In this document: positions 35,088 through 43,402 of the stretch, piece after piece
Layout of the letters: every line of letters begins with the position of its first letter
How positions within the stretch are numbered: the stretch's first letter is position 1
From: Streptococcus mitis
GTDB taxonomy: Bacteria > Bacillota > Bacilli > Lactobacillales > Streptococcaceae
Assembly: GCF_009496155.1 (NCBI RefSeq)
Contig: NZ_WIJP01000007.1
Span: 68,943-132,942 of the forward strand
DNA: 64,000 bases
Reading direction: 5' to 3'
Translations under genes and position numbers: made by a program
The notes under the pieces: generated by a model
What the model was told of the DNA's origin: nothing
Seen by the model: only the letters and a program-made list of their open reading frames with translations
The model's database searches: none

Positions 35088-35588
35088 TTAGAAAATATGT
35101 TTGTAGTCTAGGACATCTGCAAAGCGCTCCTCCCAAATGTCCTCATAAAATTCATTTATCGTTTCTGCTGGAATGTCATCCCCATCAAAGGTTGTGACAG
35201 CACCTTCTGGAATAATAAGCTGATAGCCATATTCAAAGGCAACCTTGACAGAGGTATCCACACAATATTCTGTCTGCATACCACATAAAACTAATTTTTC
35301 AATCCCCTGTTTATCCAAGTATTCTTTTAAGCCAGTTTCTTTGAAAATGCTATTATACTTCTTCTGGAAGACCTTTTCATCAGGTTTTCGATTTAAAAGC
35401 GCAGATAACTGCCAATCTTCTGATGTTTGAGCTTCAGGGGTCTCAATGTGTTGAGCATAGATAATTTCAATATTCTTGCTTCTAGCTTGGTTTTGTAAAT
35501 AAGAAATTTTTTCCAATAGTCTCTCTGTCTTAAAACCTGTTTCCACTAAAATATTCTGAACATCAATGATTATAAAAACCGTCTTCAT
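35088..35588 (-). CDS. Isochorismatase-like cysteine hydrolase
   Basis: 166 residues. The catalytic triad is D9 (IIIDVQN), K77 (FQKKYNS) and C109 (GMQTEYCVD). Relatives include nicotinamidases and other amidohydrolases. Its place next to nadD hints at pyridine-nucleotide metabolism, but the metal-binding His pattern of PncA is not seen, so the substrate is open. It abuts yqeK directly. Confidence 0.88.
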   Translation of the reverse strand: MKTVFIIIDVQNILVETGFKTERLLEKISYLQNQARSKNIEIIYAQHIETPEAQTSEDWQLSALLNRKPDEKVFQKKYNSIFKETGLKEYLDKQGIEKLVLCGMQTEYCVDTSVKVAFEYGYQLIIPEGAVTTFDGDDIPAETINEFYEDIWEERFADVLDYKHIF

Positions 35589-36182
35589 TTAGTCCTCTTT
35601 CAAATAGTGCACAAAGGCGTTATAGGTTTCAAGGGTTTGGGGATAGATGGGGAATCCCTGATGGGCTAGATGCTCCACAGTACGAGCTGTTTCATAGGCC
35701 ACTGCCTTATTGAGCGATAGACTCGCAATCTCACGTGCCTGGTCCACTCCAGGAAAGGCACGATTGTGCTCGATATAGTCTGCGACATAGATGACCTTAT
35801 CTAGGTCTGTCATCTGATCAGCCCCGACTGTATGGATTTCAATGGCTCGCAGGATTTCAGAATCATGTAAATCCAAATCTTCCTGAATCTTGTAAATTCC
35901 GACCATACCATGCCAGACATTATTGCCCCAGTTTTTGAGGTCAGGATCCAGCTGATAACGATCAATCAAGTCTAGAAATTCCTGATCTGACAGCTTTTTA
36001 GCATAGTCATGAAGAAGACCTGCTAGTCCTGCTTTCTCAGTATCGATTCCAAATCGCTGAGCCAGTTCTATAGCTGCACGCTCTACTCCCAAGCAATGGG
36101 TTAACCGTTTCTCAGGTAGAAGCTCTGCCATTTTTTCCAACAAAGCCTCACGGGAGCAGTTGATATAGTCTTGATAGGCCAT
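35589..36182 (-). CDS. yqeK: HD-domain Ap4A hydrolase, YqeK family
   Basis: 197 residues. HD motifs are H29 ([12 protein letters not shown]), H58-D59 ([10 protein letters not shown]) and later NNVWHGMVG and [10 protein letters not shown]. YqeK proteins hydrolyse diadenosine tetraphosphate symmetrically to ADP. It overlaps the nadD stop by 1 nt. Confidence 0.93.
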   Translation of the reverse strand: MAYQDYINCSREALLEKMAELLPEKRLTHCLGVERAAIELAQRFGIDTEKAGLAGLLHDYAKKLSDQEFLDLIDRYQLDPDLKNWGNNVWHGMVGIYKIQEDLDLHDSEILRAIEIHTVGADQMTDLDKVIYVADYIEHNRAFPGVDQAREIASLSLNKAVAYETARTVEHLAHQGFPIYPQTLETYNAFVHYLKED

Positions 36183-36811
36183 CAGTAGAGCCCCTCCTTC
36201 TCGATGTAGTCTAGCACTGGCTGAGGTAGGAGAAAGTTGGGTTTCCGACCTTGGGCAATGAAGTCACGCACCATGCTAGACGAGATATCCATGAGAGGCA
36301 CATCCACCCAGATAACTGGATAGGAAGTCCCTGCCTTGTAGCGTGGGCGCTGAACTCCCACAAACTGAACCATATCTACCAGTTCATCAATTCTATACCA
36401 CTTAGGTAAATAGTCTACCATATCGGCACCGATGATGAAGTAATAATCCGTATCTGGATGTTGCTCTGTCAAGATTTTCATGGTGTCGTAGGTGTAGGAA
36501 ATGCCCTTACGTTCCAACTCAATGGTTTCAATGGCTAGGCCCTCAATCCCCTCAATCGCCAATTCAAGCATCTTGAGACGATGGTGCTCAGGTATGGTTT
36601 CCTTTTTATCTACGTGAGGAGGTTGGTATTCAGGCATGAGCAGAATCTGATCCAGTCCCAACTGCTGGCGTACTTGATCTGCAACAATGAGATGGGCATT
36701 GTGAACAGGATTAAAATTCCCCCCTAAAATCCCCACTTGCTTACGTTTCTTATCCTTGATTTCTGGCTCCAACTCTACCTTGGTAAAGGGAGTTAATAAT
36801 TCGATTGCCAT
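36182..36811 (-). CDS. nadD: Nicotinate-nucleotide adenylyltransferase
   Basis: 209 residues. It makes deamido-NAD from nicotinate mononucleotide and ATP. The nucleotidyltransferase motif is [11 protein letters not shown] (30-40), and the distal ATP motif is [10 protein letters not shown] 25-residue N-terminal extension before the fold is usual in streptococci. Coupled to yqeK. Confidence 0.95.
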   Translation of the reverse strand: MAIELLTPFTKVELEPEIKDKKRKQVGILGGNFNPVHNAHLIVADQVRQQLGLDQILLMPEYQPPHVDKKETIPEHHRLKMLELAIEGIEGLAIETIELERKGISYTYDTMKILTEQHPDTDYYFIIGADMVDYLPKWYRIDELVDMVQFVGVQRPRYKAGTSYPVIWVDVPLMDISSSMVRDFIAQGRKPNFLLPQPVLDYIEKEGLY

Positions 36812-36861
36812 AGGCTCGTCTCCTTTATTCCTCTGTAAAAACAGTTGTTTGGAGTAGGTTT

Positions 36862-37173
36862 TTAGATTTCTTTGACTTTTTTAGAAATCTTGCGATTTTC
36901 TTTCTTACTGGATTGTTTAAACAAAATCAAGATGCGTCCGATTTTTTGGACTGTATCCACACCGATTTCTTCTTCCAAAATTTCAGCTACTTCATGGATA
37001 TTTTCATCTGTGTTTTGCAAAAGCGTTACTTTGATTAATTCGCGTGCGTCAAGAGCTTGGCGAACGCTGGTTTTAATTTGGTCGTTGAGTCCATTTTTCC
37101 CGATTTGGATGATGGGTTTGAGGGTATGTGCCTGGCTGTTGAGGAAGGCACGTTGTTTTGATGTTAATGACAT
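36862..37173 (-). CDS. yhbY: CRM-domain RNA-binding protein YhbY
   Basis: 103 residues. The CRM fold begins LTSKQRAFLNSQAHTLKPII and has the GxxG-type loop QIGKNGLND. YhbY proteins bind pre-50S ribosomal particles. It lies 50 bp before nadD and 213 bp after yqeH on the same strand. Confidence 0.93.
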   Translation of the reverse strand: MSLTSKQRAFLNSQAHTLKPIIQIGKNGLNDQIKTSVRQALDARELIKVTLLQNTDENIHEVAEILEEEIGVDTVQKIGRILILFKQSSKKENRKISKKVKEI

Positions 37174-37231
37174 AATTTTCTTCCTTATTTTTTGATAGTT
37201 ATTTTAGGTGGTGGGGGACGGTCGTAACTAA

Positions 37232-37375
37232 TTTTCCAAAGATTTCATCTTTGAAAAATGGATTTCCTGACCTCACAATTGAGCCTTGGTCTCAATTGTG
37301 CCCTTTGCCAATCTAAAGATTGGCAATCACACCACGGCAATAACTATCTCTGTATGAGCTCACTTTGTTCGCTCA
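37232..37375. repeat. Array of four inverted repeats between yqeH and yhbY
   Basis: In 144 bp there are four separate stem-forming repeats: 37232-37258 (AAAGAT/ATCTTT core), 37274-37300 (CACAATTGAG/CTCAATTGTG, 7-nt loop), 37305-37326 (TTGCCAATCT/AGATTGGCAA, 2-nt loop) and 37355-37375 (TGAGC/GCTCA). The 213-bp gap holds no gene. It is not followed by a T-run. It may be a small repeat family element (such as SPRITE) or a structured leader of yhbY. Confidence 0.6.
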
Positions 37376-37386
37376 GTGATTTTATT

Positions 37387-38493
37387 TTAAATAATGGCTT
37401 TTCGTGTGACGACTGCGACGCCTTCTGGTGCCCAGACGGCGACTTTGGCGGTGCCTGTTACACGGATCCAGCCTAGTCCTGAGATGACTAAGTCAGTTTT
37501 GTCCTTGATATTAAAGACATGCTGGACTAGTTTTGGAAAATCTTCTTTTTCCTTGCTATTTGGTGGTGTTAGAAGGGTTCCGATGTGCTTGTCGTAAAAT
37601 GCACTAGCGCCTTCTAACTTGGTACGATGCAATTTGAGTTCATTGTCAAAGAAAGCTGTAAATCCTTGCTTCTCACCTGCAATGAAGTCAAAGCGTCCGA
37701 GACCGCCTAGAAACAGGGTTTGTTCAGGATTGAGCTGATAGGTTTTAGGCTTGATTTCCTTTTTGGGGCTGACATACTTAAGGTTTTTGGCCGTCAAGTA
37801 GTGAGCCATCTGGTGACGGTGGATAATCCCCGGTGTATCGTAGATATGAGATCCGTCATCAAGCGGAATCTCAATCTTGTCCAAGGTTGTCCCTGGGAAA
37901 CGCGAAGTCGTGATGACATTTTGGTCACCCGTGATTTCTTGGATAATGGCATTGATCAGAGTTGATTTTCCAACGTTGGTTACACCGACCACATAGACAT
38001 CGCGGCCCTTACGATAGTATTCAATCTTGTCAATGACTTCCTTAATGGCCTGCTTGTTTTGGGCTGAAGTTAGGACGACATCGACTGGACGAAGTCCTTC
38101 TTCGTGGGCACGCTCCATGAGCCACTGGCTAATCTTGCCCGATTTAACAGACTTGGGCAGGATATCCTTTTTATTTCCCACCAAGAGGACATCATTGCCC
38201 GATACAAAACGTGGTAAGCCTGGGATGACCGAGCCATTAAAGTCAAAGATATCAATAACATTGACCACTAAGGCATCACTGTCTCCCACCTCGTGCAAGA
38301 GCTTGAGGAAATCATCGTCCGTCAACTGGACATCCGTAATTTCATTGTAGTGGCGGAGACGGAAACAACGTTGGCAATAGACTTCGCCAGTCTCCAAACC
38401 TTTTTCTAGTGCCGACTGGGGGGTAAAGCCAAGACCAGTCTTGTCTGTCGTCTGAATGGTTGCTCCACAACCAATACAGAGAATTTCTTCCAT
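37387..38493 (-). CDS. yqeH: Circularly permuted ribosome-assembly GTPase YqeH
   Basis: 368 residues. An N-terminal zinc finger (C6, C9, C40, C43) is followed by permuted G motifs: NKKD (VGNKKDILP, G4) comes before GVTNVGKSTL (G1) and DTPG (G3). YqeH is needed for 30S assembly. Three nt separate it from the yqeG stop. Confidence 0.95.
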   Translation of the reverse strand: MEEILCIGCGATIQTTDKTGLGFTPQSALEKGLETGEVYCQRCFRLRHYNEITDVQLTDDDFLKLLHEVGDSDALVVNVIDIFDFNGSVIPGLPRFVSGNDVLLVGNKKDILPKSVKSGKISQWLMERAHEEGLRPVDVVLTSAQNKQAIKEVIDKIEYYRKGRDVYVVGVTNVGKSTLINAIIQEITGDQNVITTSRFPGTTLDKIEIPLDDGSHIYDTPGIIHRHQMAHYLTAKNLKYVSPKKEIKPKTYQLNPEQTLFLGGLGRFDFIAGEKQGFTAFFDNELKLHRTKLEGASAFYDKHIGTLLTPPNSKEKEDFPKLVQHVFNIKDKTDLVISGLGWIRVTGTAKVAVWAPEGVAVVTRKAII

Positions 38494-38495
38494 AG

Positions 38496-39023
38496 TTAAA
38501 TTCCTTTTTTATATGTAATCGGTCCGTACTTTTCAGTGATTTTTCGTATCACACGGCGCTCACGAGCTCGGTTAATCTGCGTTTTGATCGAATCATGTTG
38601 GACCAAGGGTTTGACTAAAATCGAGCGAATGCCAGCACGGTGGGCTGCTCGAATATCTGTCATGAGCTGGTCGCCAACCATGACCACTTCGCTTTTCTCA
38701 TAGTGGAATTCCTTCATGGCACGGTCGATTCCAAATGTGAAGGGCTTCAGAGCCCAATAAACGTAATCAATCCCAAACTTCTCAACTGCTCGTTGGACCC
38801 GTTTTTTAGTGTTATTTGAGACCACGATGATGCGAATGCCCGCGTCCCGAAGGTCATGTAGCCATTGCTTCATCTCTGGCGTCCCATCAGGGTTGTTCCA
38901 AGCAATGAGGGTATTGTCCAAATCGACCAAAACAGCCTTGATTCCCTGCGCCTGCAGGCTTGGGACTGTCAGATCATAGACTGCTTCCACAGCAAAATCT
39001 GGCATGTAATTTTCAATCGCCAT
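38496..39023 (-). CDS. yqeG: HAD-IIIA phosphatase YqeG
   Basis: 175 residues from ATG 39021-39023, which follows AAGGAG; a longer frame upstream has no such site. HAD motif I is VLVDLDNTLIAW, motif II VVSNNTKK and motif III/IV VMVGDQLMTDI. YqeG resembles mitochondrial phosphatidylglycerophosphatase Gep4, so a PGP phosphatase activity is possible. First gene of yqeG-yqeH. Confidence 0.92.
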   Translation of the reverse strand: MAIENYMPDFAVEAVYDLTVPSLQAQGIKAVLVDLDNTLIAWNNPDGTPEMKQWLHDLRDAGIRIIVVSNNTKKRVQRAVEKFGIDYVYWALKPFTFGIDRAMKEFHYEKSEVVMVGDQLMTDIRAAHRAGIRSILVKPLVQHDSIKTQINRARERRVIRKITEKYGPITYKKGI

Positions 39024-39037
39024 TCTGGCTCCTTTTC

Positions 39038-39946
39038 TTAACTTTTTTTCGCAATTTTCCTTAATAATAATGACAAAACAATCCATAACCCTGCACTGGC
39101 TAAACTGATGTAGAGCCAAGCATGGGGTTCATCTGTTAAAGGTAGGGGAACATTCATTCCGAAAAATCCTGTCACGACTGCCAAAACCGCTAGCAAAACT
39201 GAAATGATGGTCAAGGTTGTCAAATTATCATTCAGATTATTGTTTAGGATGTTATTGTAAGATGCTGATAGTTGTTGGAGAACTTGAGAAATCAAATCCG
39301 TCATGGACACCAGCTGATGAGCCTCAATCATGGCATCATCAAACTGTTCTCTCTCAATCTCGTTAAAACTGCGATAGAGGGCATGTCCTTGAATATGTTC
39401 CAGCAACATGCGATTTTGCTTGGCAGCCGCAGTGAGGTAAACCATACCAGTTTCTAAGTCGGAAAGAGCAAAGAGGTTTTTCTTTGTAGTTCTCTGACGC
39501 AAGAGGCCATTGACCTCATCCTTACTCTTGTCCATCTGCTCGATGACAGGATAATAGGCATTGCTGATGATTTCCAGACTGGCAAAGAGAAACTTGTAAA
39601 TCGAAAGCGTGTCATGACTATCCAGATAACAGGTCATCTGTTCAATGACATAGGCATTCTTGGTATTACTAATGGTAATCAGGCGACGATGTTCCACGAT
39701 AAAGGTCATGGGAAAGGCTTCATAGTAGGCCTTATCCTTTTTCAAGTTCAAGACATTGTAGATAAAGGTCACAGTCCCATTTTCACGGTGATAATCCATG
39801 TGGGCACGCTCATTTCTATCCAGTGCGTATTCAATGGTTTCCTTATCCAAACCGTAGATTTCAGAAAGATCCTCTAGTTTTTTCAACTTGTCTAAATCTA
39901 GGTTAATCCAAGCGCAACCATTGCCCAACTGTTTTTCTAAAAACAT
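39038..39946 (-). CDS. corA: CorA-family divalent cation transporter
   Basis: 302 residues. A cytoplasmic N-terminal domain and long helix are followed by two C-terminal membrane segments (about 242-263 and 275-295) with the selectivity motif GMN (263-265). It probably carries Mg2+ or a related cation. An extended -10 promoter lies upstream, and yqeG follows after 14 nt. Confidence 0.93.
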   Translation of the reverse strand: MFLEKQLGNGCAWINLDLDKLKKLEDLSEIYGLDKETIEYALDRNERAHMDYHRENGTVTFIYNVLNLKKDKAYYEAFPMTFIVEHRRLITISNTKNAYVIEQMTCYLDSHDTLSIYKFLFASLEIISNAYYPVIEQMDKSKDEVNGLLRQRTTKKNLFALSDLETGMVYLTAAAKQNRMLLEHIQGHALYRSFNEIEREQFDDAMIEAHQLVSMTDLISQVLQQLSASYNNILNNNLNDNLTTLTIISVLLAVLAVVTGFFGMNVPLPLTDEPHAWLYISLASAGLWIVLSLLLRKIAKKS

Positions 39947-39972
39947 CTTCTCTCCTTTACCAAACTCTTTCT

Positions 39973-40001
39973 ATTGTACCATAAATCTGCTAACATTTCA
40001 G
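39973..40001 (-). promoter_or_regulatory. corA promoter
   Basis: CTGAAA (39996-40001), a 17-bp spacer and TACAAT (39973-39978) with a TGG extension. It overlaps the last codon of mscS. Confidence 0.55.
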
Positions 40002-40564
40002 GCCTGGTCTGTACGAGAGAAATTGCTGACAACGGTGATATTCCGATTGGGAACGAAGTGCAGAACCTGGTCTTCTCCTCTGAGTTGCGTTGTTCGAATG
40101 CCGACGCTCACGACCTTACCCGATACAGTAATAGGGCCATTTGTCAAAACGACCTCATCTCCCACATCCAGTTGATGTTCAAAGAGGATGAAAAAGCCAT
40201 TGATGACATCAGACAGAAATCCTTGGGCTCCCATACCAATCGCCACCCCAGCAATTCCAGCACCTGCCAGCAAACTAGAAACTGGCAAACCTAAAATCGA
40301 CAAGATACAGTAAAGTAAAAAGAAATAAAGGGTATAATTAAACACATTTTCTAACAGGCGTGAGATGGTTTTCTGACGTCCGACATCATGACGAGACATT
40401 TTTAGAGAAGGTTTAACAATTCTCTGCACCATGGTATGGAGCAATTTCTTAGCTATATAGAAGAGTAAAAATAAGAATAAAAGAGAAAGTACCTTGGTCA
40501 AGATATTCTCGATAATCGCTGTAACATCAAGCTTATTGAGATAGGTTTGAATAAATTCTTGCAT
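39998..40564 (-). CDS. Small MscS-family mechanosensitive channel
   Basis: 188 residues. Two or three N-terminal membrane helices lie at about 18-40 and 70-115, the pore helix LLAGAGIAGVAIGMGAQGFL is intact, and the beta-domain (QLDVGDEVVLTNGPITVSG) follows. It ends at FVPNRNITVVSNFSRTDQA, so the C-terminal alpha/beta vestibule of typical MscS/YkuT (about 265+ residues) is absent. It may still gate as a minimal channel. It diverges from sstT, with TGGTATAAT (40583-40591) as its promoter. Confidence 0.88.
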   Translation of the reverse strand: MQEFIQTYLNKLDVTAIIENILTKVLSLLFLFLLFYIAKKLLHTMVQRIVKPSLKMSRHDVGRQKTISRLLENVFNYTLYFFLLYCILSILGLPVSSLLAGAGIAGVAIGMGAQGFLSDVINGFFILFEHQLDVGDEVVLTNGPITVSGKVVSVGIRTTQLRGEDQVLHFVPNRNITVVSNFSRTDQA

Positions 40565-40656
40565 AGAAAACTCCTTTCATTTATTATACCATACTTTCAT
40601 AAAGTGTCATTCTCCATAAATATTCAAAAATAATTTCAAAAATAGACAGAAAATTC

Positions 40657-40685
40657 TTGATTTTAGTTCATATTTATACTATAAT
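40657..40685 (+). promoter_or_regulatory. sstT promoter
   Basis: TTGATT (40657-40662), a 17-bp spacer and TATAAT (40680-40685), 30 bp before the ATG. Confidence 0.75.
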
Positions 40686-40715
40686 CATAAACATTACACA
40701 ACAAAGGAGATTATT

Positions 40716-41921
40716 ATGAAAAAATTCATTCATGCTTGGAATAAGGCAAGCCTAATCAAACGTATCTTGATTGGTATGCTTATTGGAGGAACCCTAGGAC
40801 TGACACTTCCTAACGTTTCAGGAATTGGCCTGCTAGGAGATCTCTTTGTTGGTGGCCTTAAAGCCATCGCACCCATTCTGGTCTTTGCCCTCGTTGCCAA
40901 TGCCCTTTCCCAACATCAAAAGGGACAAGATAGCAATATGAAAACCGTTATCTTCCTTTACTTGGTGGGAACCTTTGCCGCTGCCCTTATCGCTGTACTA
41001 GCAAGTTTCATCGTACCTGTTGAAATTACCCTAAATAGCGCTAATACCGATATTGCTCCACCAGATGGGATTGGACAGGTCCTCAGCAACCTCTTGCTCA
41101 AACTGGTTGACAATCCAGTTAATGCCCTTGTCACAGCCAACTACATCGGTATCCTATCTTGGGCAGTTGTTTTCGGTATTGCTATGAGAGAAGCCAGCAA
41201 AAATAGTAAAGAATTGCTGAAAACCATGGCTGATGTGACTTCTAAAATTGTCGAATGGATCATCAACCTAGCTCCGTTTGGAATCCTTGGCCTTGTCTTT
41301 AAAACCATCTCTGATAAGGGAATCGGCAGTCTAGCCAACTATGGAATCTTGCTTGCCCTCTTGGTGACAACTATGTTCTTTGTGGCCTTAGTAGTCAATC
41401 CATTGATTGCCTTCCTCTTTATGAAGAGAAATCCTTATCCTCTCGTTTGGAAATGTTTGCGTGTCAGCGGTGTGACAGCCTTCTTCACTCGTAGTTCTGC
41501 GGCTAACATCCCTGTCAACATGAAACTTTGCCACGACCTTGGACTAGATCCAAATACCTATTCAGTTTCTATCCCACTTGGTTCTACTATCAACATGGCA
41601 GGAGCCGCTATTACCATCAACGTTTTAACCCTTGCTGCAGTAAATACTCTTGGAATCCCTGTTGACTTTGCTACAGCCTTTGTCCTCAGTGTAGTAGCAG
41701 CTATCTCTGCCTGTGGTGCTTCTGGTATTGCGGGCGGTTCCCTCCTTCTTATCCCAGTTGCTTGTAGCCTTTTTGGTATTTCTAACGATATTGCCATGCA
41801 AGTTGTTGGTGTTGGATTTGTGATTGGAGTTATCCAAGACTCATGTGAGACAGCCCTCAACTCTTCTACAGACGTCCTCTTTACTGCCGTTGCCGAATAC
41901 GCAGCAGCCCGTAAAAAATAA
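40716..41921 (+). CDS. sstT: Serine/threonine:sodium symporter
   Basis: 401 residues, DAACS family. About eight membrane segments plus two hairpins; the conserved [12 protein letters not shown] (serine-rich loop) and [13 protein letters not shown] blocks mark SstT. It takes up L-serine and L-threonine with Na+. AAAGGAG precedes the ATG. Confidence 0.95.
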   Translation: MKKFIHAWNKASLIKRILIGMLIGGTLGLTLPNVSGIGLLGDLFVGGLKAIAPILVFALVANALSQHQKGQDSNMKTVIFLYLVGTFAAALIAVLASFIVPVEITLNSANTDIAPPDGIGQVLSNLLLKLVDNPVNALVTANYIGILSWAVVFGIAMREASKNSKELLKTMADVTSKIVEWIINLAPFGILGLVFKTISDKGIGSLANYGILLALLVTTMFFVALVVNPLIAFLFMKRNPYPLVWKCLRVSGVTAFFTRSSAANIPVNMKLCHDLGLDPNTYSVSIPLGSTINMAGAAITINVLTLAAVNTLGIPVDFATAFVLSVVAAISACGASGIAGGSLLLIPVACSLFGISNDIAMQVVGVGFVIGVIQDSCETALNSSTDVLFTAVAEYAAARKK

Positions 41922-41929
41922 CTCATAAA

Positions 41930-41964
41930 GGCAAGCCTGCTCAGGTCTTGTCTTTTCCGCTTTT
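41930..41964 (+). terminator. Terminator after sstT
   Basis: CAAG-CCT and AGG-CTTG arms (41932-41950, one bulged T) with a following TCTTTTCCGCTTTT. Confidence 0.5.
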
Positions 41965-41988
41965 ATACTAACCTACTAGGAAATCCAT

Positions 41989-42942
41989 ATGTCTATTAGC
42001 CAACGTACGACCAAGCTCATCTTAGCTACCTGTCTTGCCTGCCTTCTTGCTTATTTTCTCAATCTCTCCTCAGCTGTCTCGGCTGGAATCATCGCTCTCT
42101 TGAGCCTATCTGATACTCGTAGAAGTACTTTAAAACTGGCTCGCAATCGTCTTTTTTCCATGCTTCTAGCTCTGGATATCGGTGTTCTAGCTTTTCACTT
42201 GAGCGGATTTCATATCTGGAGCCTTGGCCTCTATCTTGCCTTATACGTTCCTCTAGCCTACAAGATGGGCTGGGAAATTGGCATCACACCAAGTAGCGTT
42301 TTGGTTAGCCATCTCTTGGTACAAGAGTCAACCTCTCTAGACCTTCTAGTCAATGAATTCCTTCTCTTTGCTATCGGTACAGGATTTGCCCTACTGGTTA
42401 ATCTCTACATGCCTTCACGAGAAAAGGAAATTCAGCTCTACTACACAATGGTTGAAGAAAAGTTAAAAGATATTCTCCAGCGCTTCAAATATTATTTATC
42501 CAGAGGGGATGGACGCAACCGAGCACAGTTGGTTGAAGAATTGGACACCCTTTTGGAAGAAGCCCTCAGACTGGTCTACTTGGATCACTCTGACCACTTC
42601 TTTCACCAAACTGACTACCATATCCACTACTTTGAGATGAGACAGCGACAAAGTCGTATCCTGCGAAATATGGCCCAGCAAATCAACACCTGTCACCTAG
42701 CTGCCAGCGAAAGTTTGATTTTAGCGCAACTCTTTTCAAAAATTGCTGGTCAATTGAGCCAGACCAATCCTGCTTCTGATTTACTAGATGAAATTGAACG
42801 CTATCTGGAAGTCTTCCGTAATCGCAGTCTGCCCAAGACAAGAGAAGAATTTGAAACCCGCGCCACACTCCTCCAACTCCTACGTGAAGCCAAAACCTTC
42901 ATCCAAGTAAAAGTTGACTTTTACCAAAAATATGGACAGTAA
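41989..42942 (+). CDS. DUF939/aromatic-acid-exporter-like membrane protein
   Basis: 317 residues. Four to six hydrophobic segments fill the N-terminal 140 residues, with the repeat-like RTTKLILATCLACLLAYFLN start of the FUSC-like/DUF939 family, then a cytoplasmic helical C-terminal domain (about 150-317) rich in charged residues. Relatives are proposed exporters of aromatic acids, but the substrate here is unknown. It converges on the asp5 end of the secA2 locus. Confidence 0.85.
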   Translation: MSISQRTTKLILATCLACLLAYFLNLSSAVSAGIIALLSLSDTRRSTLKLARNRLFSMLLALDIGVLAFHLSGFHIWSLGLYLALYVPLAYKMGWEIGITPSSVLVSHLLVQESTSLDLLVNEFLLFAIGTGFALLVNLYMPSREKEIQLYYTMVEEKLKDILQRFKYYLSRGDGRNRAQLVEELDTLLEEALRLVYLDHSDHFFHQTDYHIHYFEMRQRQSRILRNMAQQINTCHLAASESLILAQLFSKIAGQLSQTNPASDLLDEIERYLEVFRNRSLPKTREEFETRATLLQLLREAKTFIQVKVDFYQKYGQ

Positions 42943-42946
42943 AAAA

Positions 42947-42990
42947 GAAAACTTCAGACAAATCACAAAAAGTGAATATCTGAAGTTTTC
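42947..42990. terminator. Bidirectional terminator between the DUF939 gene and asp5
   Basis: GAAAACTTCAGA (42947-42958) and TCTGAAGTTTTC (42979-42990) form a perfect 12-bp stem, with A-runs on the left and T-rich sequence on the right. It closes both converging transcripts. Confidence 0.88.
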
Positions 42991-42992
42991 TT

Positions 42993-43217
42993 TTATTTGT
43001 AAGTTATTACCATAAAGGCTAATAGTAAAACGAATAAAGCCAAACTCACCAATAAAGTGAGGATCTTTACCAAGGTGTTACTCTGCCAGTAGCTTGGTTT
43101 ACCAATATTACTTGTCGCATCCATAGAAAATAATTGATTTTGACGGGGTTGTATGGTTACCAATACAATCAAAGCAAGAGATAGGACAATAGCTAAAACA
43201 ATCAGTATATCAATCAT
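42993..43217 (-). CDS. asp5: Accessory Sec system protein Asp5 (SecG-like)
   Basis: 74 residues with two membrane segments (about 3-22 and 52-72) and the SecG-like block VLVTIQPRQNQLFSMD. It is the last gene of the accessory Sec operon, 4 nt after asp4. In S. gordonii asp4 and asp5 are needed for export of GspB. The labels Asp4 and Asp5 follow gene order and topology. Confidence 0.8.
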   Translation of the reverse strand: MIDILIVLAIVLSLALIVLVTIQPRQNQLFSMDATSNIGKPSYWQSNTLVKILTLLVSLALFVLLLAFMVITYK

Positions 43218-43221
43218 AGGC

Positions 43222-43401
43222 CTACCTCAAAATTCCCAGTAAAGTAAAGAGTAAACCAATCAGAATCATCAACCCCAGTAAGAGTGAAAAAGTTTTACTA
43301 ATCTTTTCCCCTCGGGTTTCTTTTTCCTTCTTGATAGGTTTTTGTTTCAACTCTTCCATGCGACCTTCAACGTCTTTGTAAAATAAATCTTCGTCTGACA
43401 T
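43222..43401 (-). CDS. asp4: Accessory Sec system protein Asp4 (SecE-like)
   Basis: 59 residues: a charged N-terminal helix (EDLFYKDVEGRMEELKQKP), then one membrane segment (about 37-58, FSLLLGLMILIGLLFTLLGI). A single C-terminal helix after an amphipathic stretch resembles SecE. ATG 43399-43401 overlaps the end region of gtfB and follows GGAGG. It probably stabilises the SecY2 channel (inference). Confidence 0.8.
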   Translation of the reverse strand: MSDEDLFYKDVEGRMEELKQKPIKKEKETRGEKISKTFSLLLGLMILIGLLFTLLGILR

Positions 43402-43402
43402 G

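Noticed and set aside
39024..39119. 32-residue N-terminal extension of YqeG
   Set aside because: It overlaps corA; AAGGAG precedes the internal ATG at 39023, which gives the normal family start.
41558..41926. Minus-strand frame opposite the end of sstT
   Set aside because: It is antisense to the conserved symporter core, with no start signals.
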